Source: Heliomicrobium modesticaldum Ice1 (GTDB lineage: Bacteria; Bacillota; Desulfitobacteriia; Heliobacteriales; Heliobacteriaceae). Taken from it: a DNA stretch of 64,000 nt. How positions within the stretch are numbered: position 1 is the first letter of the stretch; the number at the start of each line of letters is the position of its first letter. Shown here in pieces: positions 36,305 to 48,542 of the stretch. Location: the NCBI RefSeq assembly GCF_000019165.1, contig NC_010337.2:1479001-1543000 (forward strand). The letters run 5' to 3'. Position numbers and translations under genes: made by a program. A model generated the notes under the pieces. It did not search any database. It was given only the letters and a program-made list of their open reading frames with translations, and was not told the origin of the DNA.

Positions 36305-37975
36305 TTGGAAGGGAATCTGCGCAGTCAGACGGTCAAATGCGGTGTGGAAAAAGCGCCGCACCGTTCACTCTTGCGATCCATCGGTCTCACAGCGGAGGAG
36401 ATGAACCGACCGCTGATCGGTATCGTCAACGCCAAGAACGACGTAGTCCCCGGCCACATCCACCTGGACACGATCGCCGACGCCGTCAAGGCAGGCGTCC
36501 GCCTGGCCGGCGGCACACCGCTGGCATTTCCAACCATCGCCGTCTGTGACGGCATCGCCATGAATCACACCGGCATGAAGTACTCCCTCGCCTCGCGGGA
36601 ACTGATCGCCGACTCGATCGAAGTGATGACCATGGCTCATGGCTTCGACGCCCTCGTCTTCATCCCCAACTGTGACAAGGTCGTCCCCGGTATGTTGATG
36701 GCGGCGGCCCGCCTGAACATCCCCTCCATCTTCGTCAGCGGTGGCCCCATGCTGGCAGGACGCTTTCAGGGCAAAAAAGTCAACTTGAACACCGTCTTCG
36801 AAGGCGTCGGCCAGTACAATACCGGCAAGATGACGATGGAAGAGTTGGAGGAGCTCGAGAAAAACGCCTGTCCCACCTGCGGTTCCTGCTCAGGTATGTT
36901 CACAGCTAACTCGATGAACTGCCTTACCGAAGTCCTCGGCATGAGCCTGCCTGGCAACGGCACCATCCCGGCCGTCTACTCGGCCCGCATTCTGCTAGCG
37001 AAGCAGACAGGGATGCGGATCATGGACCTGTTGGCCAACAATGTTCGACCCCTCGATATGATGACTGAAGGCACATTCCGCAACGCCGTCACTGTCGATA
37101 TGGCCCTGGGCTGCTCCACCAACACGCTGCTACACCTGCCTGCTATCGCTCATGAAGCCGGCGTCGAACTGAATCTCGATATGGTCAACGAGATCAGCGC
37201 TAAAACGCCTCACCTCTGCAAGCTCGCCCCAGCCGGGGAGCACCATATTGAAGACCTCTATGAAGCGGGAGGCATCCCCGCTGTCATGAAGTCCCTCCTC
37301 GAAGCGGGGCTCATCGACGGCGACCTGCCCACAGTGACCGGCAAGACCGTCGCCGAAAACGTGGCTTCCGTCGTCAACCTGCGGCCCGATGTCATCCGTC
37401 CCCTCGACAACCCCTATTCCAAGACGGGCGGTCTCGCTGTCCTGCGGGGCAATCTCGCCCCCGACGGTGCTGTTGTCAAGAAGGGCGCCGTGGCGCCGGA
37501 GATGCTCGTCCACAAGGGTCCCGCCCGGGTTTTCGACTCGGAGGAACAAGCCTACGCGGCCATCACAGGCGGCAGAATCCAGAAGGGCGACGTCGTCGTC
37601 ATCCGCTACGAAGGACCGCGCGGCGGCCCAGGCATGCGGGAGATGCTCTCGCCCACGTCGACCATCTGCGGTATGGGCCTTGACAAGGATGTGGCCCTGA
37701 TCACCGACGGCCGCTTCTCCGGAGCGACGCGCGGAGCCGCCATCGGTCACGTCTCGCCGGAAGCGGCAGACGGCGGCCCTATCGCCTTCATCCGTGAAGG
37801 CGACATCATCGCTATCGACATCCCTGCCGGCAGACTCGATGTGGAGGTTGACGCGGCGGAACTGGCCGAGCGCCGCAAGGAATGGCAACCGCCGGCGCCG
37901 AAGGTGACGTCGGGATATATGAAACGTTACGCCCAGAACGTGCTGTCCGCCTCAACCGGGGCCCGGATGCGCTAA
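36305..37975 (+). CDS. ilvD: Dihydroxy-acid dehydratase
   Basis: An Fe-S dehydratase that forms 2-keto acids of Val and Ile. 556 residues. Cluster ligands are in [12 protein letters not shown] and [38 protein letters not shown] closes the active site. TTG start at 36305 behind GGGGGGAG. Normal length. Confidence 0.96.
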   Translation: MEGNLRSQTVKCGVEKAPHRSLLRSIGLTAEEMNRPLIGIVNAKNDVVPGHIHLDTIADAVKAGVRLAGGTPLAFPTIAVCDGIAMNHTGMKYSLASRELIADSIEVMTMAHGFDALVFIPNCDKVVPGMLMAAARLNIPSIFVSGGPMLAGRFQGKKVNLNTVFEGVGQYNTGKMTMEELEELEKNACPTCGSCSGMFTANSMNCLTEVLGMSLPGNGTIPAVYSARILLAKQTGMRIMDLLANNVRPLDMMTEGTFRNAVTVDMALGCSTNTLLHLPAIAHEAGVELNLDMVNEISAKTPHLCKLAPAGEHHIEDLYEAGGIPAVMKSLLEAGLIDGDLPTVTGKTVAENVASVVNLRPDVIRPLDNPYSKTGGLAVLRGNLAPDGAVVKKGAVAPEMLVHKGPARVFDSEEQAYAAITGGRIQKGDVVVIRYEGPRGGPGMREMLSPTSTICGMGLDKDVALITDGRFSGATRGAAIGHVSPEAADGGPIAFIREGDIIAIDIPAGRLDVEVDAAELAERRKEWQPPAPKVTSGYMKRYAQNVLSASTGARMR

Positions 37976-38001
37976 GAGCGGGATAAAAGGAGGCGAAGGC
38001 G

Positions 38002-39604
<1,603 letters not shown>

Positions 39605-39704
39605 TCGAAAAAAAGACGCCGGCCTGCGCGATCCGATGAGGAGGCCCCGTGACGGGGCTTTCCTTGTCGATGGGGCCGATACAGGAAGAGGGGAGTGGAA
39701 CGCC

Positions 39705-41366
39705 TTGAACGGAGCCCAGGCGCTGCTGAAATGCTTGGAAGAAAACGGCGTCGAGGTCATCTTCGGCTATCCCGGCGGGTCGGTGCTGCCGATTTATGAC
39801 GCCCTGCTCGAATCCCCCATCCGGCATATCCTTGTGCGTTGCGAACAAGGGGCTGCCCACGCGGCCAACGGATTCGCCCGCGCCGCCGGCAAACCGGGGG
39901 TCTGCCTGGCCACATCGGGACCGGGGGCGACCAACCTGGTCACAGGGATCGCCAACGCCTACATGGACTCGATCCCCATGGTCATCATTACCGGGCAGGT
40001 TCCCACCTCTATGGTCGGCACCGACGCCTTTCAAGAAGTCGATATCACCGGCATCACCATGCCGATCACCAAACACAACTACCTCGTCAAAGATGTGGGC
40101 GACATCCCCCGCGTCGTCTATGAGGCTTTCCACATCGCCTCCACCGGTCGGCCCGGACCTGTGCTGATCGACATCCCCAAGGATGTCCTTTCCGCCGAGT
40201 GCTCCCGCTGCGGTGAGAAACCGGCCATCGACATCCGCGGTTATCGGCCCAATGTCAAGGGCCATCCATCACAGATCAAAAACGCCGCCAAGTTGATTCA
40301 AGAAGCGAAACGGCCCGTGATCATGGTCGGCGGCGGCATCATCCTCGCCAACGCCGCTCAGGAACTGACTGAGCTGGCCCTGTCGGCCCAGATCCCGGTC
40401 ACGACGACACTGATGGGCATCGGCGCTTTTCCGGAGACGCACCCCCTTTCCCTGGGGATGGTGGGCATGCACGGAACTCCTTATGCCAACCGGGCCGTCA
40501 GCCAGGCCGATCTGCTCATCGGCATCGGTGTCCGCTTCGGCGATCGGGCCACCGGCAACGTGGCCAAGTTTGCCCGTGACGCCAAGATCATCCACATCGA
40601 CATAGACCCGGCTGAGATCGGCAAGAACGCCGACATTGACGTGCCCATCGTCGGCGATGCCCGCCTGGTGCTCCAGCAGCTCAACCAGTTGAAACCGGCG
40701 CCCAATCATGCCGAGTGGCTGGAACAGGTGGCCCAGTTGAAGGCCCAGAACCCCCTCAAGTACCCGAAGCAGAGCCTGACCGCTCAGTACGTCATCGAAA
40801 AAGCCGGCGACATGACGCGCGATCAGGCCTGGGTCGCCACCGATGTGGGCCAGCACCAGATCTGGGCAGCTTTGCACTATAAGTTCATCAAGCCGGGGAG
40901 ATTTGTCACCTCAGCCGGTCTCGGCACCATGGGCTACGGTCTGCCGGCTGCCAACGGCCTACAGACGGCCAGGCCTGATGATATGGTGATCCTATTTACC
41001 GGCGACGGCTCCATCCAGATGCAGATGCAAGAGTTGGGCACGGCCCGGCAGGAGAACCTGCCCCTGAAGATCATCCTCTTCAACAACAACGCCCTGGGGA
41101 TGGTTCGCCAACTCCAACACTTCTACTGCGGCAAGCGCTACTCCGGCGTGAAGCTGACCTTCAATCCTTCCTTCGAGTCCATCGCCGCCGCCTACGGCAT
41201 CCGCTACTTCGCCGTCACCCGGTTGGAGGAAGTCGAGGCGACCCTTCGGGAAGCCTTCGCCCATCCCGGCATAGTCCTTGTCGAGGTGATGACTGACGAA
41301 AACGATATGGTCTACCCGACTGTCCTCGGCGGCAAAGGGCTCGATGAGATCATCCTCTGCGAGTAA
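39705..41366 (+). CDS. ilvB: Acetolactate synthase large (catalytic) subunit
   Basis: A ThDP enzyme that condenses two pyruvates, or pyruvate with 2-oxobutyrate. 553 residues: FGYPGGSVLPIYDAL; catalytic Glu in VRCEQGAAHAANGFARA; FAD region GMHGTPYANRAVSQADLLIGIGVRFGDR; ThDP motif GDGSIQMQMQELGTARQENLPLKIILFNNN. Start TTG 39705 (LNGAQALLKCLEENGVEV) behind GAGGGGAG; an ATG at 39636 would add 23 non-conserved residues overlapping a small GC hairpin. Confidence 0.95.
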   Translation: MNGAQALLKCLEENGVEVIFGYPGGSVLPIYDALLESPIRHILVRCEQGAAHAANGFARAAGKPGVCLATSGPGATNLVTGIANAYMDSIPMVIITGQVPTSMVGTDAFQEVDITGITMPITKHNYLVKDVGDIPRVVYEAFHIASTGRPGPVLIDIPKDVLSAECSRCGEKPAIDIRGYRPNVKGHPSQIKNAAKLIQEAKRPVIMVGGGIILANAAQELTELALSAQIPVTTTLMGIGAFPETHPLSLGMVGMHGTPYANRAVSQADLLIGIGVRFGDRATGNVAKFARDAKIIHIDIDPAEIGKNADIDVPIVGDARLVLQQLNQLKPAPNHAEWLEQVAQLKAQNPLKYPKQSLTAQYVIEKAGDMTRDQAWVATDVGQHQIWAALHYKFIKPGRFVTSAGLGTMGYGLPAANGLQTARPDDMVILFTGDGSIQMQMQELGTARQENLPLKIILFNNNALGMVRQLQHFYCGKRYSGVKLTFNPSFESIAAAYGIRYFAVTRLEEVEATLREAFAHPGIVLVEVMTDENDMVYPTVLGGKGLDEIILCE

Positions 41367-41431
41367 GTTATCTGACTTCTGCGCTAAATCGAGAAAATAT
41401 TGATTCCCTTGATAATCAATAGCTGGGTTGC

Positions 41432-41459
41432 TGCAAGAGCCAGCTAGGAATTTGCTTAT
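41432..41459 (+). repeat. Sequence resembling the right end of the IS1182-type element
   Basis: TGCAAGAGCCAGCTAGG-AATTTGCTTAT matches IS positions 31700-31728 at about 24 of 29 bases. It lies in the ilvB-leuA gap. It may be an end-only relic of a related IS. Confidence 0.4.
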
Positions 41460-41515
41460 CCAGGTGCAGAGGGATAGCCAATAAGATCAAGCCATGTAGA
41501 AAAGGGGGCTTTCGG

Positions 41516-43054
41516 ATGTCCAAGCGAGTCGTCATTTTTGACACCACTCTCCGAGACGGCGAGCAATCGCCCGGGGTGAGCCTCAACCTCCATGAAAAGC
41601 TGGAGATTGCCCAGCAGTTGGCCCGCCTAGGCGTGGACGTCATCGAAGCTGGTTTCCCCATCGCCTCACCGGGCGACTTCGAGGCGGTCAAGGCGGTGGC
41701 TGAACAGGTGCGCGGTCCCGTCATCTGCGCCCTCGCCCGGGCCAACCGCAAAGATATCGAGCGGGCTGCCGAAGCGCTGCGCGGCGCCGAAGAAGCCCGG
41801 ATCCATACCTTCATCGCCACGTCGCCCATCCACATGCAGCACAAGCTGCGCATGGAGCCGGACAAGGTCCTCGATACGGCGGTCGACGCGGTCAAACTGG
41901 CCAAGTCCTTCACCTCGAATGTGGAGTTTTCCGCCGAAGACGCCTTCCGCAGCGATGTGGGCTTCCTCTGCCGCATCTTCTCGGCGGCCATCGAGGCAGG
42001 TGCGACGACGATCAACATCCCTGACACCGTCGGCTACGCCACGCCTCAGGAGTTCGGCGCCTTCATCAAAGCGATCATCAACGGCACACCGAACATAGAT
42101 AAGGCCATTGTCTCCGTTCACTGCCATAATGACCTTGGTTTGGCTGTCGCCAATACCCTGGCTGCCCTGGAAAACGGCGCCCTCCAGGTGGAAGGCACCA
42201 TCAACGGCATCGGCGAACGGGCCGGCAACGCCTCCCTCGAAGAGGTGATCATGGCCCTCTATACCCGCAAGCCCTTTTACAACCTGGAGACGTCGATCAA
42301 CAAGAGCGAGATCTACCGGACCTCGCGTCTCGTTTCCAACCTGACGGGGATGCTCGTCCAGCCGAACAAAGCCATTGTCGGTAAAAACGCCTTCGCCCAC
42401 GAGTCGGGCATCCACCAGGACGGCGTGCTGAAAGAGCGGACCACCTACGAGATCATGAACCCTGAGATGATCGGCATCTTCACGAACAACATCGTCCTGG
42501 GCAAACACTCGGGCCGACACGCCTTCCGGGAGCGCCTCAAAGAACTGGGCTACAGCCTTGACGATGAGAAGCTGACAAAGGCCTTTGCCCGGTTCAAAGC
42601 CCTGGCCGATCGCAAACGGGAGATCACAGATGAAGACCTGGTCGTTCTCGTCGAAGATGAACTGCGCGCCTTCCCCGAGGCCTACAGCCTCGAATACCTG
42701 CACATCACCAGCGGCACCGTGCTGGTTCCGACGGCGACGGTCCGGCTCCGTCGCGAAGAGGAGAACTTTGAGGAAGCTTCCTGCGGCGACGGTCCTGTTG
42801 ACGCCGCCTACAAAGCCATCGAGAAGATCACCGGCACCGGCGCCCGCCTGGCCTCCTACGCCATCAGCGCCACCACCGCCGGCGAGGACTCCCAAGGCGA
42901 GGTCAGCGTCAAGCTGGAGCGGGAAGGCCGCTTCTACACGGGACGCGGCGTCGATACGGACATCATCGTAGCGTCGGCGAAGGCTTATCTGAATGCGGTC
43001 AACAAGATTGTCTTTGATGGGCTGCCGAAGGCGAAGACGGAGCGGGCTGTCTAG
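41516..43054 (+). CDS. leuA: 2-isopropylmalate synthase
   Basis: The first committed step to leucine: acetyl-CoA plus 2-oxoisovalerate. 512 residues. [27 protein letters not shown], metal-binding [26 protein letters not shown] and the C-terminal allosteric domain for leucine feedback ([18 protein letters not shown]...). ATG 41516 behind AAAAGGGGGC. Confidence 0.95.
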   Translation: MSKRVVIFDTTLRDGEQSPGVSLNLHEKLEIAQQLARLGVDVIEAGFPIASPGDFEAVKAVAEQVRGPVICALARANRKDIERAAEALRGAEEARIHTFIATSPIHMQHKLRMEPDKVLDTAVDAVKLAKSFTSNVEFSAEDAFRSDVGFLCRIFSAAIEAGATTINIPDTVGYATPQEFGAFIKAIINGTPNIDKAIVSVHCHNDLGLAVANTLAALENGALQVEGTINGIGERAGNASLEEVIMALYTRKPFYNLETSINKSEIYRTSRLVSNLTGMLVQPNKAIVGKNAFAHESGIHQDGVLKERTTYEIMNPEMIGIFTNNIVLGKHSGRHAFRERLKELGYSLDDEKLTKAFARFKALADRKREITDEDLVVLVEDELRAFPEAYSLEYLHITSGTVLVPTATVRLRREEENFEEASCGDGPVDAAYKAIEKITGTGARLASYAISATTAGEDSQGEVSVKLEREGRFYTGRGVDTDIIVASAKAYLNAVNKIVFDGLPKAKTERAV

Positions 43055-43082
43055 GATTTAACCTGGAATGTATTTAACAGGC

Positions 43083-43253
43083 GGGGGGGTGGATGCGCCA
43101 CTCGCGAAGAGCTGCGCGCCTGTTCGCTGGACCGCTCCGCTAGGGCGCCAAAACGCTTGGGCTTTTCTGCATGTCGATGGCGCCCTTTGACGCTGCGCGG
43201 TCTGCGCCCATCACGCCGCTCCGCTCAAAGCGCTCGCAGCGCATCCACTCCCC
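43083..43253. repeat. Long foldable palindromic element A (leuA-leuC gap)
   Basis: The outer arms GTGGATGCGC (43089-43098) and GCGCATCCAC (43239-43248) with flanking G/C runs enclose an inner hairpin GGGCGCCA (43143)/TGGCGCCC (43178). The core TGGGCTTTTCTGCATGT (43158-43174) is an exact inverted copy of 45231-45247 in element B. Confidence 0.85.
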
Positions 43254-43329
43254 AAGCCTTACGAAACTCGTATATTTTAAGGCGTAAGATAACATTCAAC
43301 CCGTTTTATAAGGAGGGACCAAGACGGCC

Positions 43330-44592
43330 ATGGGTATGACCATCACTGAAAAGATATTGGCGGCGCATGCCGGGAAGGCGTCGGTGGAGCCGGGAGAATT
43401 GATCCAGGCGAAGCTGGATCTGGTGCTGGCGAACGACGTTACGGCGCCCGTTTCCATCAAAGAGCTGGAAAAAGCCAGCTTGGACGCGGTTTTTGACAAA
43501 GAACGGGTCGTTTTGGTTCAGGACCACTTCGTGCCGGCCAAGGACATCAAGTCTGCCGAGCAGTCTAAGATCGTGCGGGACTTCGCCCGCAAACATGACA
43601 TCACCCATCATTATGATGTGGGCGACATGGGCATCGAACACTGCCTGCTGCCGGAAAAAGGGCTCGTCGTGCCCGGTGACGCCGTCATCGGCGCCGACTC
43701 CCATACCTGCACCTACGGCGCCTTGGGCGCTTTCGCCACCGGCGTCGGCTCGACCGACCTGGCTGCCGGCATTGCCCTGGGCGAAGCCTGGTTCAAGGTC
43801 CCTGAGGCGATCAAGTTCGAGTACGAAGGCAAACTGCCCGAAGACGTGACCGGCAAGGACCTGATTTTGCATACCATCGGCGACATCGGTGTCGACGGCG
43901 CCCTCTACCAGTCGATGGAGTTCACCGGTTCCGCTATCGACGACCTGTCCATGGACGGCCGCATGACCATGTGCAACATGGCCATCGAAGCCGGCGGCAA
44001 AAACGGCATCATCGCCCCCGACAAAAAGACGATTGCCTATGTGGAGGAGCGGGCCACCCGCCCCTATAAGGTCTATACGTCCGACCCCGATGCCAAGTAT
44101 GCCCGCGTCATCAAGTATGACGTGGAGAAACTGGAGCCTGTTGTCGCCTTCCCGCACCTGCCTGAAAACACCCGGCCTGTCAGCGAAGCCGGCCACGTTG
44201 AAATCGACCAGGTCGTCATCGGCTCCTGCACAAACGGGCGCATCGAAGACCTGCGCATGGCCGCCAAGATCCTGCAAGGCAAAAAGGTGCACAAAAACGT
44301 CCGCTGCATCATCTTTCCCGGCACCCAGGCCATCTACAAGCAAGCCATCAAGGAAGGCCTCATCGATATCTTTATTGATGCCGGCGCTGCCGTGTCGACG
44401 CCCACCTGCGGTCCCTGCCTGGGCGGCCACATGGGCATCCTGGCCAAAGGCGAGCGGGCATTGGCGACGACGAACCGCAATTTCGTCGGCCGCATGGGCC
44501 ACCCTGAAAGCGAAGTCTACCTGTGCGGCCCCAACGTGGCCGCCGCTTCGGCCATCGCCGGGCGCATCGTCCATCCACGGGAGGTGGAATAA
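43330..44592 (+). CDS. leuC: 3-isopropylmalate dehydratase large subunit
   Basis: 420 residues of the aconitase superfamily (LeuC/HACN short type). [31 protein letters not shown] and [11 protein letters not shown] supply the three Fe-S cysteines. With LeuD it isomerises isopropylmalate, and probably citramalate-derived methylmalate for Ile. ATG 43330 behind AAGGAGGG; the stop overlaps the leuD start. Confidence 0.95.
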   Translation: MGMTITEKILAAHAGKASVEPGELIQAKLDLVLANDVTAPVSIKELEKASLDAVFDKERVVLVQDHFVPAKDIKSAEQSKIVRDFARKHDITHHYDVGDMGIEHCLLPEKGLVVPGDAVIGADSHTCTYGALGAFATGVGSTDLAAGIALGEAWFKVPEAIKFEYEGKLPEDVTGKDLILHTIGDIGVDGALYQSMEFTGSAIDDLSMDGRMTMCNMAIEAGGKNGIIAPDKKTIAYVEERATRPYKVYTSDPDAKYARVIKYDVEKLEPVVAFPHLPENTRPVSEAGHVEIDQVVIGSCTNGRIEDLRMAAKILQGKKVHKNVRCIIFPGTQAIYKQAIKEGLIDIFIDAGAAVSTPTCGPCLGGHMGILAKGERALATTNRNFVGRMGHPESEVYLCGPNVAAASAIAGRIVHPREVE

Positions 44593-45092
44593 TGGAATTT
44601 ACAGGCCGCGTATGGAAATTCGGCAAGGACATCGATACCGACGCCATCATCCCGGCTCGCTACCTGAACACCACGTCGCCGGAAGAACTGGCCAAACACT
44701 GCATGGAAGACGCCGATCCCTCCTTCCCCCAGAAGGTGCGCAAGGGCGACATCATCGTCGCCGACAAAAACTTTGGCTGCGGCTCCTCGCGGGAACATGC
44801 CCCCATCGCCATTAAAGCCGCCGGCGTCCCTTGCGTCATCGCCAAGTCCTTCGCCCGCATCTTCTTCCGCAACGCCATCAACATCGGCCTTCCCATCTTC
44901 GAATGCCCCGAGGCTGTTGACGGCATCCGTGAGGGCGACGTCGTCCAGGTCAACGCCGATAGGGGCGTCATCTTCAACATGACCACCGGCCAGACCTACA
45001 CCGCCAAAGCCCTCCCTGCCTCGATGCAATCGATCATCCAGGCCGGCGGCCTCATGCAGTACGTCAAGACCCGGGTAGCGGAAGGGAAATAA
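44592..45092 (+). CDS. leuD: 3-isopropylmalate dehydratase small subunit
   Basis: 166 residues of the swivel domain: GRVWKFGKDIDTDAIIPARYLN and FGCGSSREHAPIAIKAAGV bind substrate. ATG at 44592 shares bases with the leuC stop (TAATG), so translation is coupled. Confidence 0.95.
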   Translation: MEFTGRVWKFGKDIDTDAIIPARYLNTTSPEELAKHCMEDADPSFPQKVRKGDIIVADKNFGCGSSREHAPIAIKAAGVPCVIAKSFARIFFRNAINIGLPIFECPEAVDGIREGDVVQVNADRGVIFNMTTGQTYTAKALPASMQSIIQAGGLMQYVKTRVAEGK

Positions 45093-45146
45093 AAGGAAAA
45101 AGGCTTTCCGGTTTCTTCGGATGTTACGAATAACGGAATATTACCA

Positions 45147-45321
45147 GCCGGGGGTAGCCGTTTGTGAGCGGTTTGGGCGTAGCGGCGAAAAGCGAGCGAG
45201 AGATGCGAAGCGGTAAGGGCGCCATGGTTCACATGCAGAAAAGCCCAGAGGTTTGGCGCCCTAGCGGAGCATCCGAGCGAGCCGCCGCGAGGCCCTAAGC
45301 GAACAAACGGCTGCCCCCGGC
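45147..45321. repeat. Long foldable palindromic element B (leuD-leuB gap)
   Basis: The outer arms GCCGGGGGTAGCCGTTTGT (45147-45165) and ACAAACGGCTGCCCCCGGC (45303-45321) are near-perfect complements. The inner GGGCGCCA (45217)/TGGCGCCC (45254) encloses the core shared with element A. The core lies in the opposite orientation to A. Confidence 0.85.
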
Positions 45322-45342
45322 CACACGAAAGGACGAGCACTG

Positions 45343-46413
45343 TTGACATACCGCATCGCAGTCCTTCCCGGCGACGGCATCGGCGCCGAAATCGTACCCC
45401 AGGCGCTGCGCGTCCTTGAGGCCGTTGGCGCCAAGTACGGTCTTTCCTTTACCTTCACGGAAGGGCTCATTGGCGGCATCGCCATCGACGAGACAGGCCA
45501 GCCCCTGCCTCAGGAAACGCTGGAACTGTGCCGAAACAGCGACGCCATCCTCCTCGGCGCCATCGGCGGACCCAAGTGGGACAACCTGCCGACCCATCTC
45601 CGACCGGAGGTGGGCGCCCTGCTGCCGCTGCGCAAGGCCTTGGGGCTGTACGCCAACATCCGCCCCTGCCGCACCTATGATGCCCTCGCAGACGCGTCGA
45701 CCCTCAAAAAAGAGGTCCTCGCCGGTACGGACATGGTCATCATCCGCGAACTGACAGGCGGTCTCTACTTCGGCTCCAAAGGACGAACAGACGTCGATGG
45801 CGTCCAGCAGGCCTGGGACACCATGATCTATTCGACGCCGGAGATTGAGCGCATCGTCCGGCTGGCCTTCGAGACAGCCCGTCATCGCCGGAAAAAACTC
45901 TGCTCCGTCGACAAGGCGAACGTCCTCGAATCATCCCGCCTCTGGCGGGAGACGGTGAACCGCCTTGCTCCCGAATACCCCGACATCGCCGTCACCCACA
46001 TGTATGTGGACAATGCAGCCATGCAGCTCATCCGCAACCCCGGCCAGTTTGACGTGGTGGTCACTGAAAACACCTTCGGCGACATCCTCTCCGATCAGGC
46101 GTCGATGCTCTCCGCCTCTCTCGGCATGCTGGCATCGGCCTCCCTTGGCGGCCGCGTCGGTCTATACGAACCGGCTCATGGCTCTGCTCCCGATATCGCC
46201 GGCCAGAAAAAAGCCAACCCCATCGCCACCATTCTGTCAGCGGCGATGATGCTGGAATACTCCTTCAACCGTGTCGCAGAAGCTCGGGCCATCGAGGCAG
46301 CCATAGAAGCGGTGCTGGCGAAAGGTTTCCGCACCGGCGACATCATGGAAGCAGGAAAAAGGCTGGTCAACACCGAAGAGATGACGGACCGTGTGTTGGA
46401 AGAGCTGGCTTGA
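45343..46413 (+). CDS. leuB: 3-isopropylmalate dehydrogenase
   Basis: 356 residues of the IMDH/ICDH family. [61 protein letters not shown] and [17 protein letters not shown] are diagnostic. NAD-dependent oxidative decarboxylation; probably also acts on 3-methylmalate in the citramalate route. TTG start at 45343 behind AAAGGACGAG. Confidence 0.95.
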   Translation: MTYRIAVLPGDGIGAEIVPQALRVLEAVGAKYGLSFTFTEGLIGGIAIDETGQPLPQETLELCRNSDAILLGAIGGPKWDNLPTHLRPEVGALLPLRKALGLYANIRPCRTYDALADASTLKKEVLAGTDMVIIRELTGGLYFGSKGRTDVDGVQQAWDTMIYSTPEIERIVRLAFETARHRRKKLCSVDKANVLESSRLWRETVNRLAPEYPDIAVTHMYVDNAAMQLIRNPGQFDVVVTENTFGDILSDQASMLSASLGMLASASLGGRVGLYEPAHGSAPDIAGQKKANPIATILSAAMMLEYSFNRVAEARAIEAAIEAVLAKGFRTGDIMEAGKRLVNTEEMTDRVLEELA

Positions 46414-46582
46414 CCGGCTCTTCTCTCATATCAGGATGTATCGCTCGTTATCACAAACGCGAACATCCAGCGCATAAACACGAACATTCATCGCTTACCG
46501 GTACGCTTCCCTGTCCCAGGACCCGCACCGCTGCAGCAGATGAATAACTCAAAGAGATACACGCATCGTTCGGTGAATCGAT

Positions 46583-46683
46583 GGTCAAGTCATGAGACTC
46601 ATCTCCTGCCGCCCCGGTCCCCAGGACGTGCGTGCCATCCACAAGCTTGACCGTTTAAGAAACTGCGCCACGCCACGGTCAAG
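46583..46683 (+). promoter_or_regulatory. Mutually exclusive pairing segments before cimA
   Basis: GGTCAAG (46583-46589) and ACGGTCAAG (46675-46683) can each pair with CTTGACCGT (46646-46654). The second pairing ends about 20 bases before the cimA ribosome site. This could be a leader switch or chance; no known riboswitch class recognised in the 299-bp gap. Confidence 0.35.
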
Positions 46684-46712
46684 TGGAACAGTTCGAGAAA
46701 GAGGTGCCCCCG

Positions 46713-48308
46713 ATGGACCGTGTATTTATTTATGACACGACGCTTCGCGACGGAACCCAGGGGGAAGGCATCTCCCTCAGTGTGGAAGACAAAGTAAAAA
46801 TCGCAGCACGTTTGGATCAACTTGGCGTAGCCTACATTGAGGGCGGATGGCCCGGATCCAACCCCAAAGACATGGAATTTTTCCAGCGGGCGCAGCAGAT
46901 GACATGGAAGCATGCCAAGATTGCCGCCTTCGGCTCGACCTGCCGCCCTGGCAGCGAGGCTTGTGACGATCCTAACCTGCGGGCGCTCATCGAGTCGGGC
47001 GCGCCGGTCGTCACGATATTCGGCAAATCCTGGGATTTTCATGTCACAGCGGCCCTACGGACCACCTTGGAAGAAAACCTGCGTCTGGTCCGCGATTCGA
47101 TCACCTTCTTGAAAAATCAGGGCCGGGAAGTGATTTTCGACGCTGAGCACTTCTATGACGGCTACAAAGGCAATCCCGCCTATGCCAAAGAGGTCGTCAT
47201 GACGGCGGAAAAAGCAGGCGCCGACTGGATCGTCCTCTGCGACACCAACGGCGGCACACTTCCCCACGATGTCCTGTCCATCACGCAGGAGATGGTCTTC
47301 ACCCTGCGGGCGCCTGTGGGCGTCCACGTCCACAACGACGGCGACCTGGCAGTGGCCAACTCCATCATGGGAGTCATGGCCGGCGCCCGCCAGGTGCAGG
47401 GCACCATGAACGGCTATGGGGAACGCTGCGGCAACGTCAATCTTTGTTCTGTCATCCCCAACCTCCAGTTGAAGATGAAGATGGAGTGCCTGCCGGAGGG
47501 CAAGTTGCAGACCTTGACTGATGCGGCTCACTTTGTCGGTGAGATCGCCAACATGCCCCTGCGCAACGACATGCCTTTTGTCGGTCATTCGGCTTTCGCG
47601 CACAAGGGCGGCATCCACGTGTCGGCCTTGATGAAGGACCCCGGCACCTATGAACACATCCAGCCGGAGGCGGTGGGCAACCATCGGCGCGTCCTCGTAT
47701 CCGAACTGTCCGGCATGAGCAACGTCATCTACAAGGCCAAGGAACTGGGCTTGGATGTAAACCGGCAGAACGCCGATACGAAGCAGATCATCGAACAGAT
47801 CAAGAACCTCGAACATCAAGGCTTTCAATTTGAAGGGGCGGAAGCGTCTTTTGAGGTGCTCCTGCGCCGCGCCTTCGGCGAAGATCCGGTGCCCTTCGTT
47901 CTTGACTCGATCCGCCTGATCATCGAGAAGCGATCTGACGCCGATTTCACCTCGGAAGCCATGATCAAGCTGCGCGTCGGCGACCAAGTCGTTCATACGG
48001 CCGCCGAAGGTAACGGCCCCGTCAACGCCGTCGACAACGCGCTGCGCAAGGCCCTTCTCAGCCACTACCCCTTCCTGGCCGAGTGCCATCTCACCGACTA
48101 CAAGGTGCGTGTCCTCGACGGGAAAGACGCCACAGAGGCAAAAGTTCGCGTCCTCATCGAGACGCGGGACTCCCACGACGCCTGGGGGACTGTTGGCGTG
48201 TCGACCAACATCATCGAGGCCTCTTGGCAGGCGTTGATGGACTCCTTCCTGTATGGCTACATGCGAGAACGGGCCCGGGCGTCGATAGAATCATCCCGAC
48301 CTGCCTAA
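46713..48308 (+). CDS. cimA: (R)-citramalate synthase
   Basis: Condenses acetyl-CoA with pyruvate to give citramalate, a threonine-independent entry to isoleucine. 531 residues of the TIGR00977-type CimA group: YDTTLRDGTQGEGISLSVEDKVKIA, EGGWPGSNPKD, metal-binding VHVHNDGDLAVANS, GHSAFAHKGGIHVSAL and a C-terminal LeuA-type allosteric domain. Those first motifs separate it from LeuA at 41516. ATG 46713 behind AGAGGTG. LeuCD and LeuB next to it can carry the next steps; no ilvA is seen. Confidence 0.92.
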   Translation: MDRVFIYDTTLRDGTQGEGISLSVEDKVKIAARLDQLGVAYIEGGWPGSNPKDMEFFQRAQQMTWKHAKIAAFGSTCRPGSEACDDPNLRALIESGAPVVTIFGKSWDFHVTAALRTTLEENLRLVRDSITFLKNQGREVIFDAEHFYDGYKGNPAYAKEVVMTAEKAGADWIVLCDTNGGTLPHDVLSITQEMVFTLRAPVGVHVHNDGDLAVANSIMGVMAGARQVQGTMNGYGERCGNVNLCSVIPNLQLKMKMECLPEGKLQTLTDAAHFVGEIANMPLRNDMPFVGHSAFAHKGGIHVSALMKDPGTYEHIQPEAVGNHRRVLVSELSGMSNVIYKAKELGLDVNRQNADTKQIIEQIKNLEHQGFQFEGAEASFEVLLRRAFGEDPVPFVLDSIRLIIEKRSDADFTSEAMIKLRVGDQVVHTAAEGNGPVNAVDNALRKALLSHYPFLAECHLTDYKVRVLDGKDATEAKVRVLIETRDSHDAWGTVGVSTNIIEASWQALMDSFLYGYMRERARASIESSRPA

Positions 48309-48342
48309 TGGGTTGACTGCCCGTCCGATTTCAGAAATGGAA

Positions 48343-48367
48343 AGAGCCTGCCCGGTGGGCAGGCTCT
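48343..48367 (+). terminator. Hairpin ending the ilv-leu-cimA operon
   Basis: AGAGCCTGCCC/GGGCAGGCTCT, 11-bp perfect stem with loop GGT, 35 bp past the cimA stop. The following T-run is poor, so termination strength is uncertain. Confidence 0.6.
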
Positions 48368-48407
48368 ACGCTTTCAGAGAAAGCTCTTGCAAAGGAGAGG
48401 CGATCAT

Positions 48408-48535
48408 CGTCAGAAACAACAGCCATCTTGACGAACAGCAGGCACCTTTAACGAGCAACAGATACCTCTAACGAGCAACAGATACCTTTGATGAACAACA
48501 GGCACCCTTGACGGAGAACAGGCGTCTTTGACGAA
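48408..48535 (+). repeat. 20-bp-period tandem array
   Basis: Five units start at 48428, 48448, 48468, 48488 and 48508 with consensus TTGACGAACAACAGGCACCT. A degenerate unit precedes them and a partial one follows at 48528. Units 2 and 3 differ at one base. Not coding (period not a multiple of 3). There are no spacers, so it is not CRISPR. Confidence 0.88.
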
Positions 48536-48542
48536 TCTCGAA

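Noticed and set aside
41666-42895. 409-codon leftward frame opposite leuA
   Set aside because: Antisense to a diagnostic LeuA; no ribosome site or domain.
48408-48535. CRISPR array
   Set aside because: Units are contiguous with no unique spacers and there are no cas genes.
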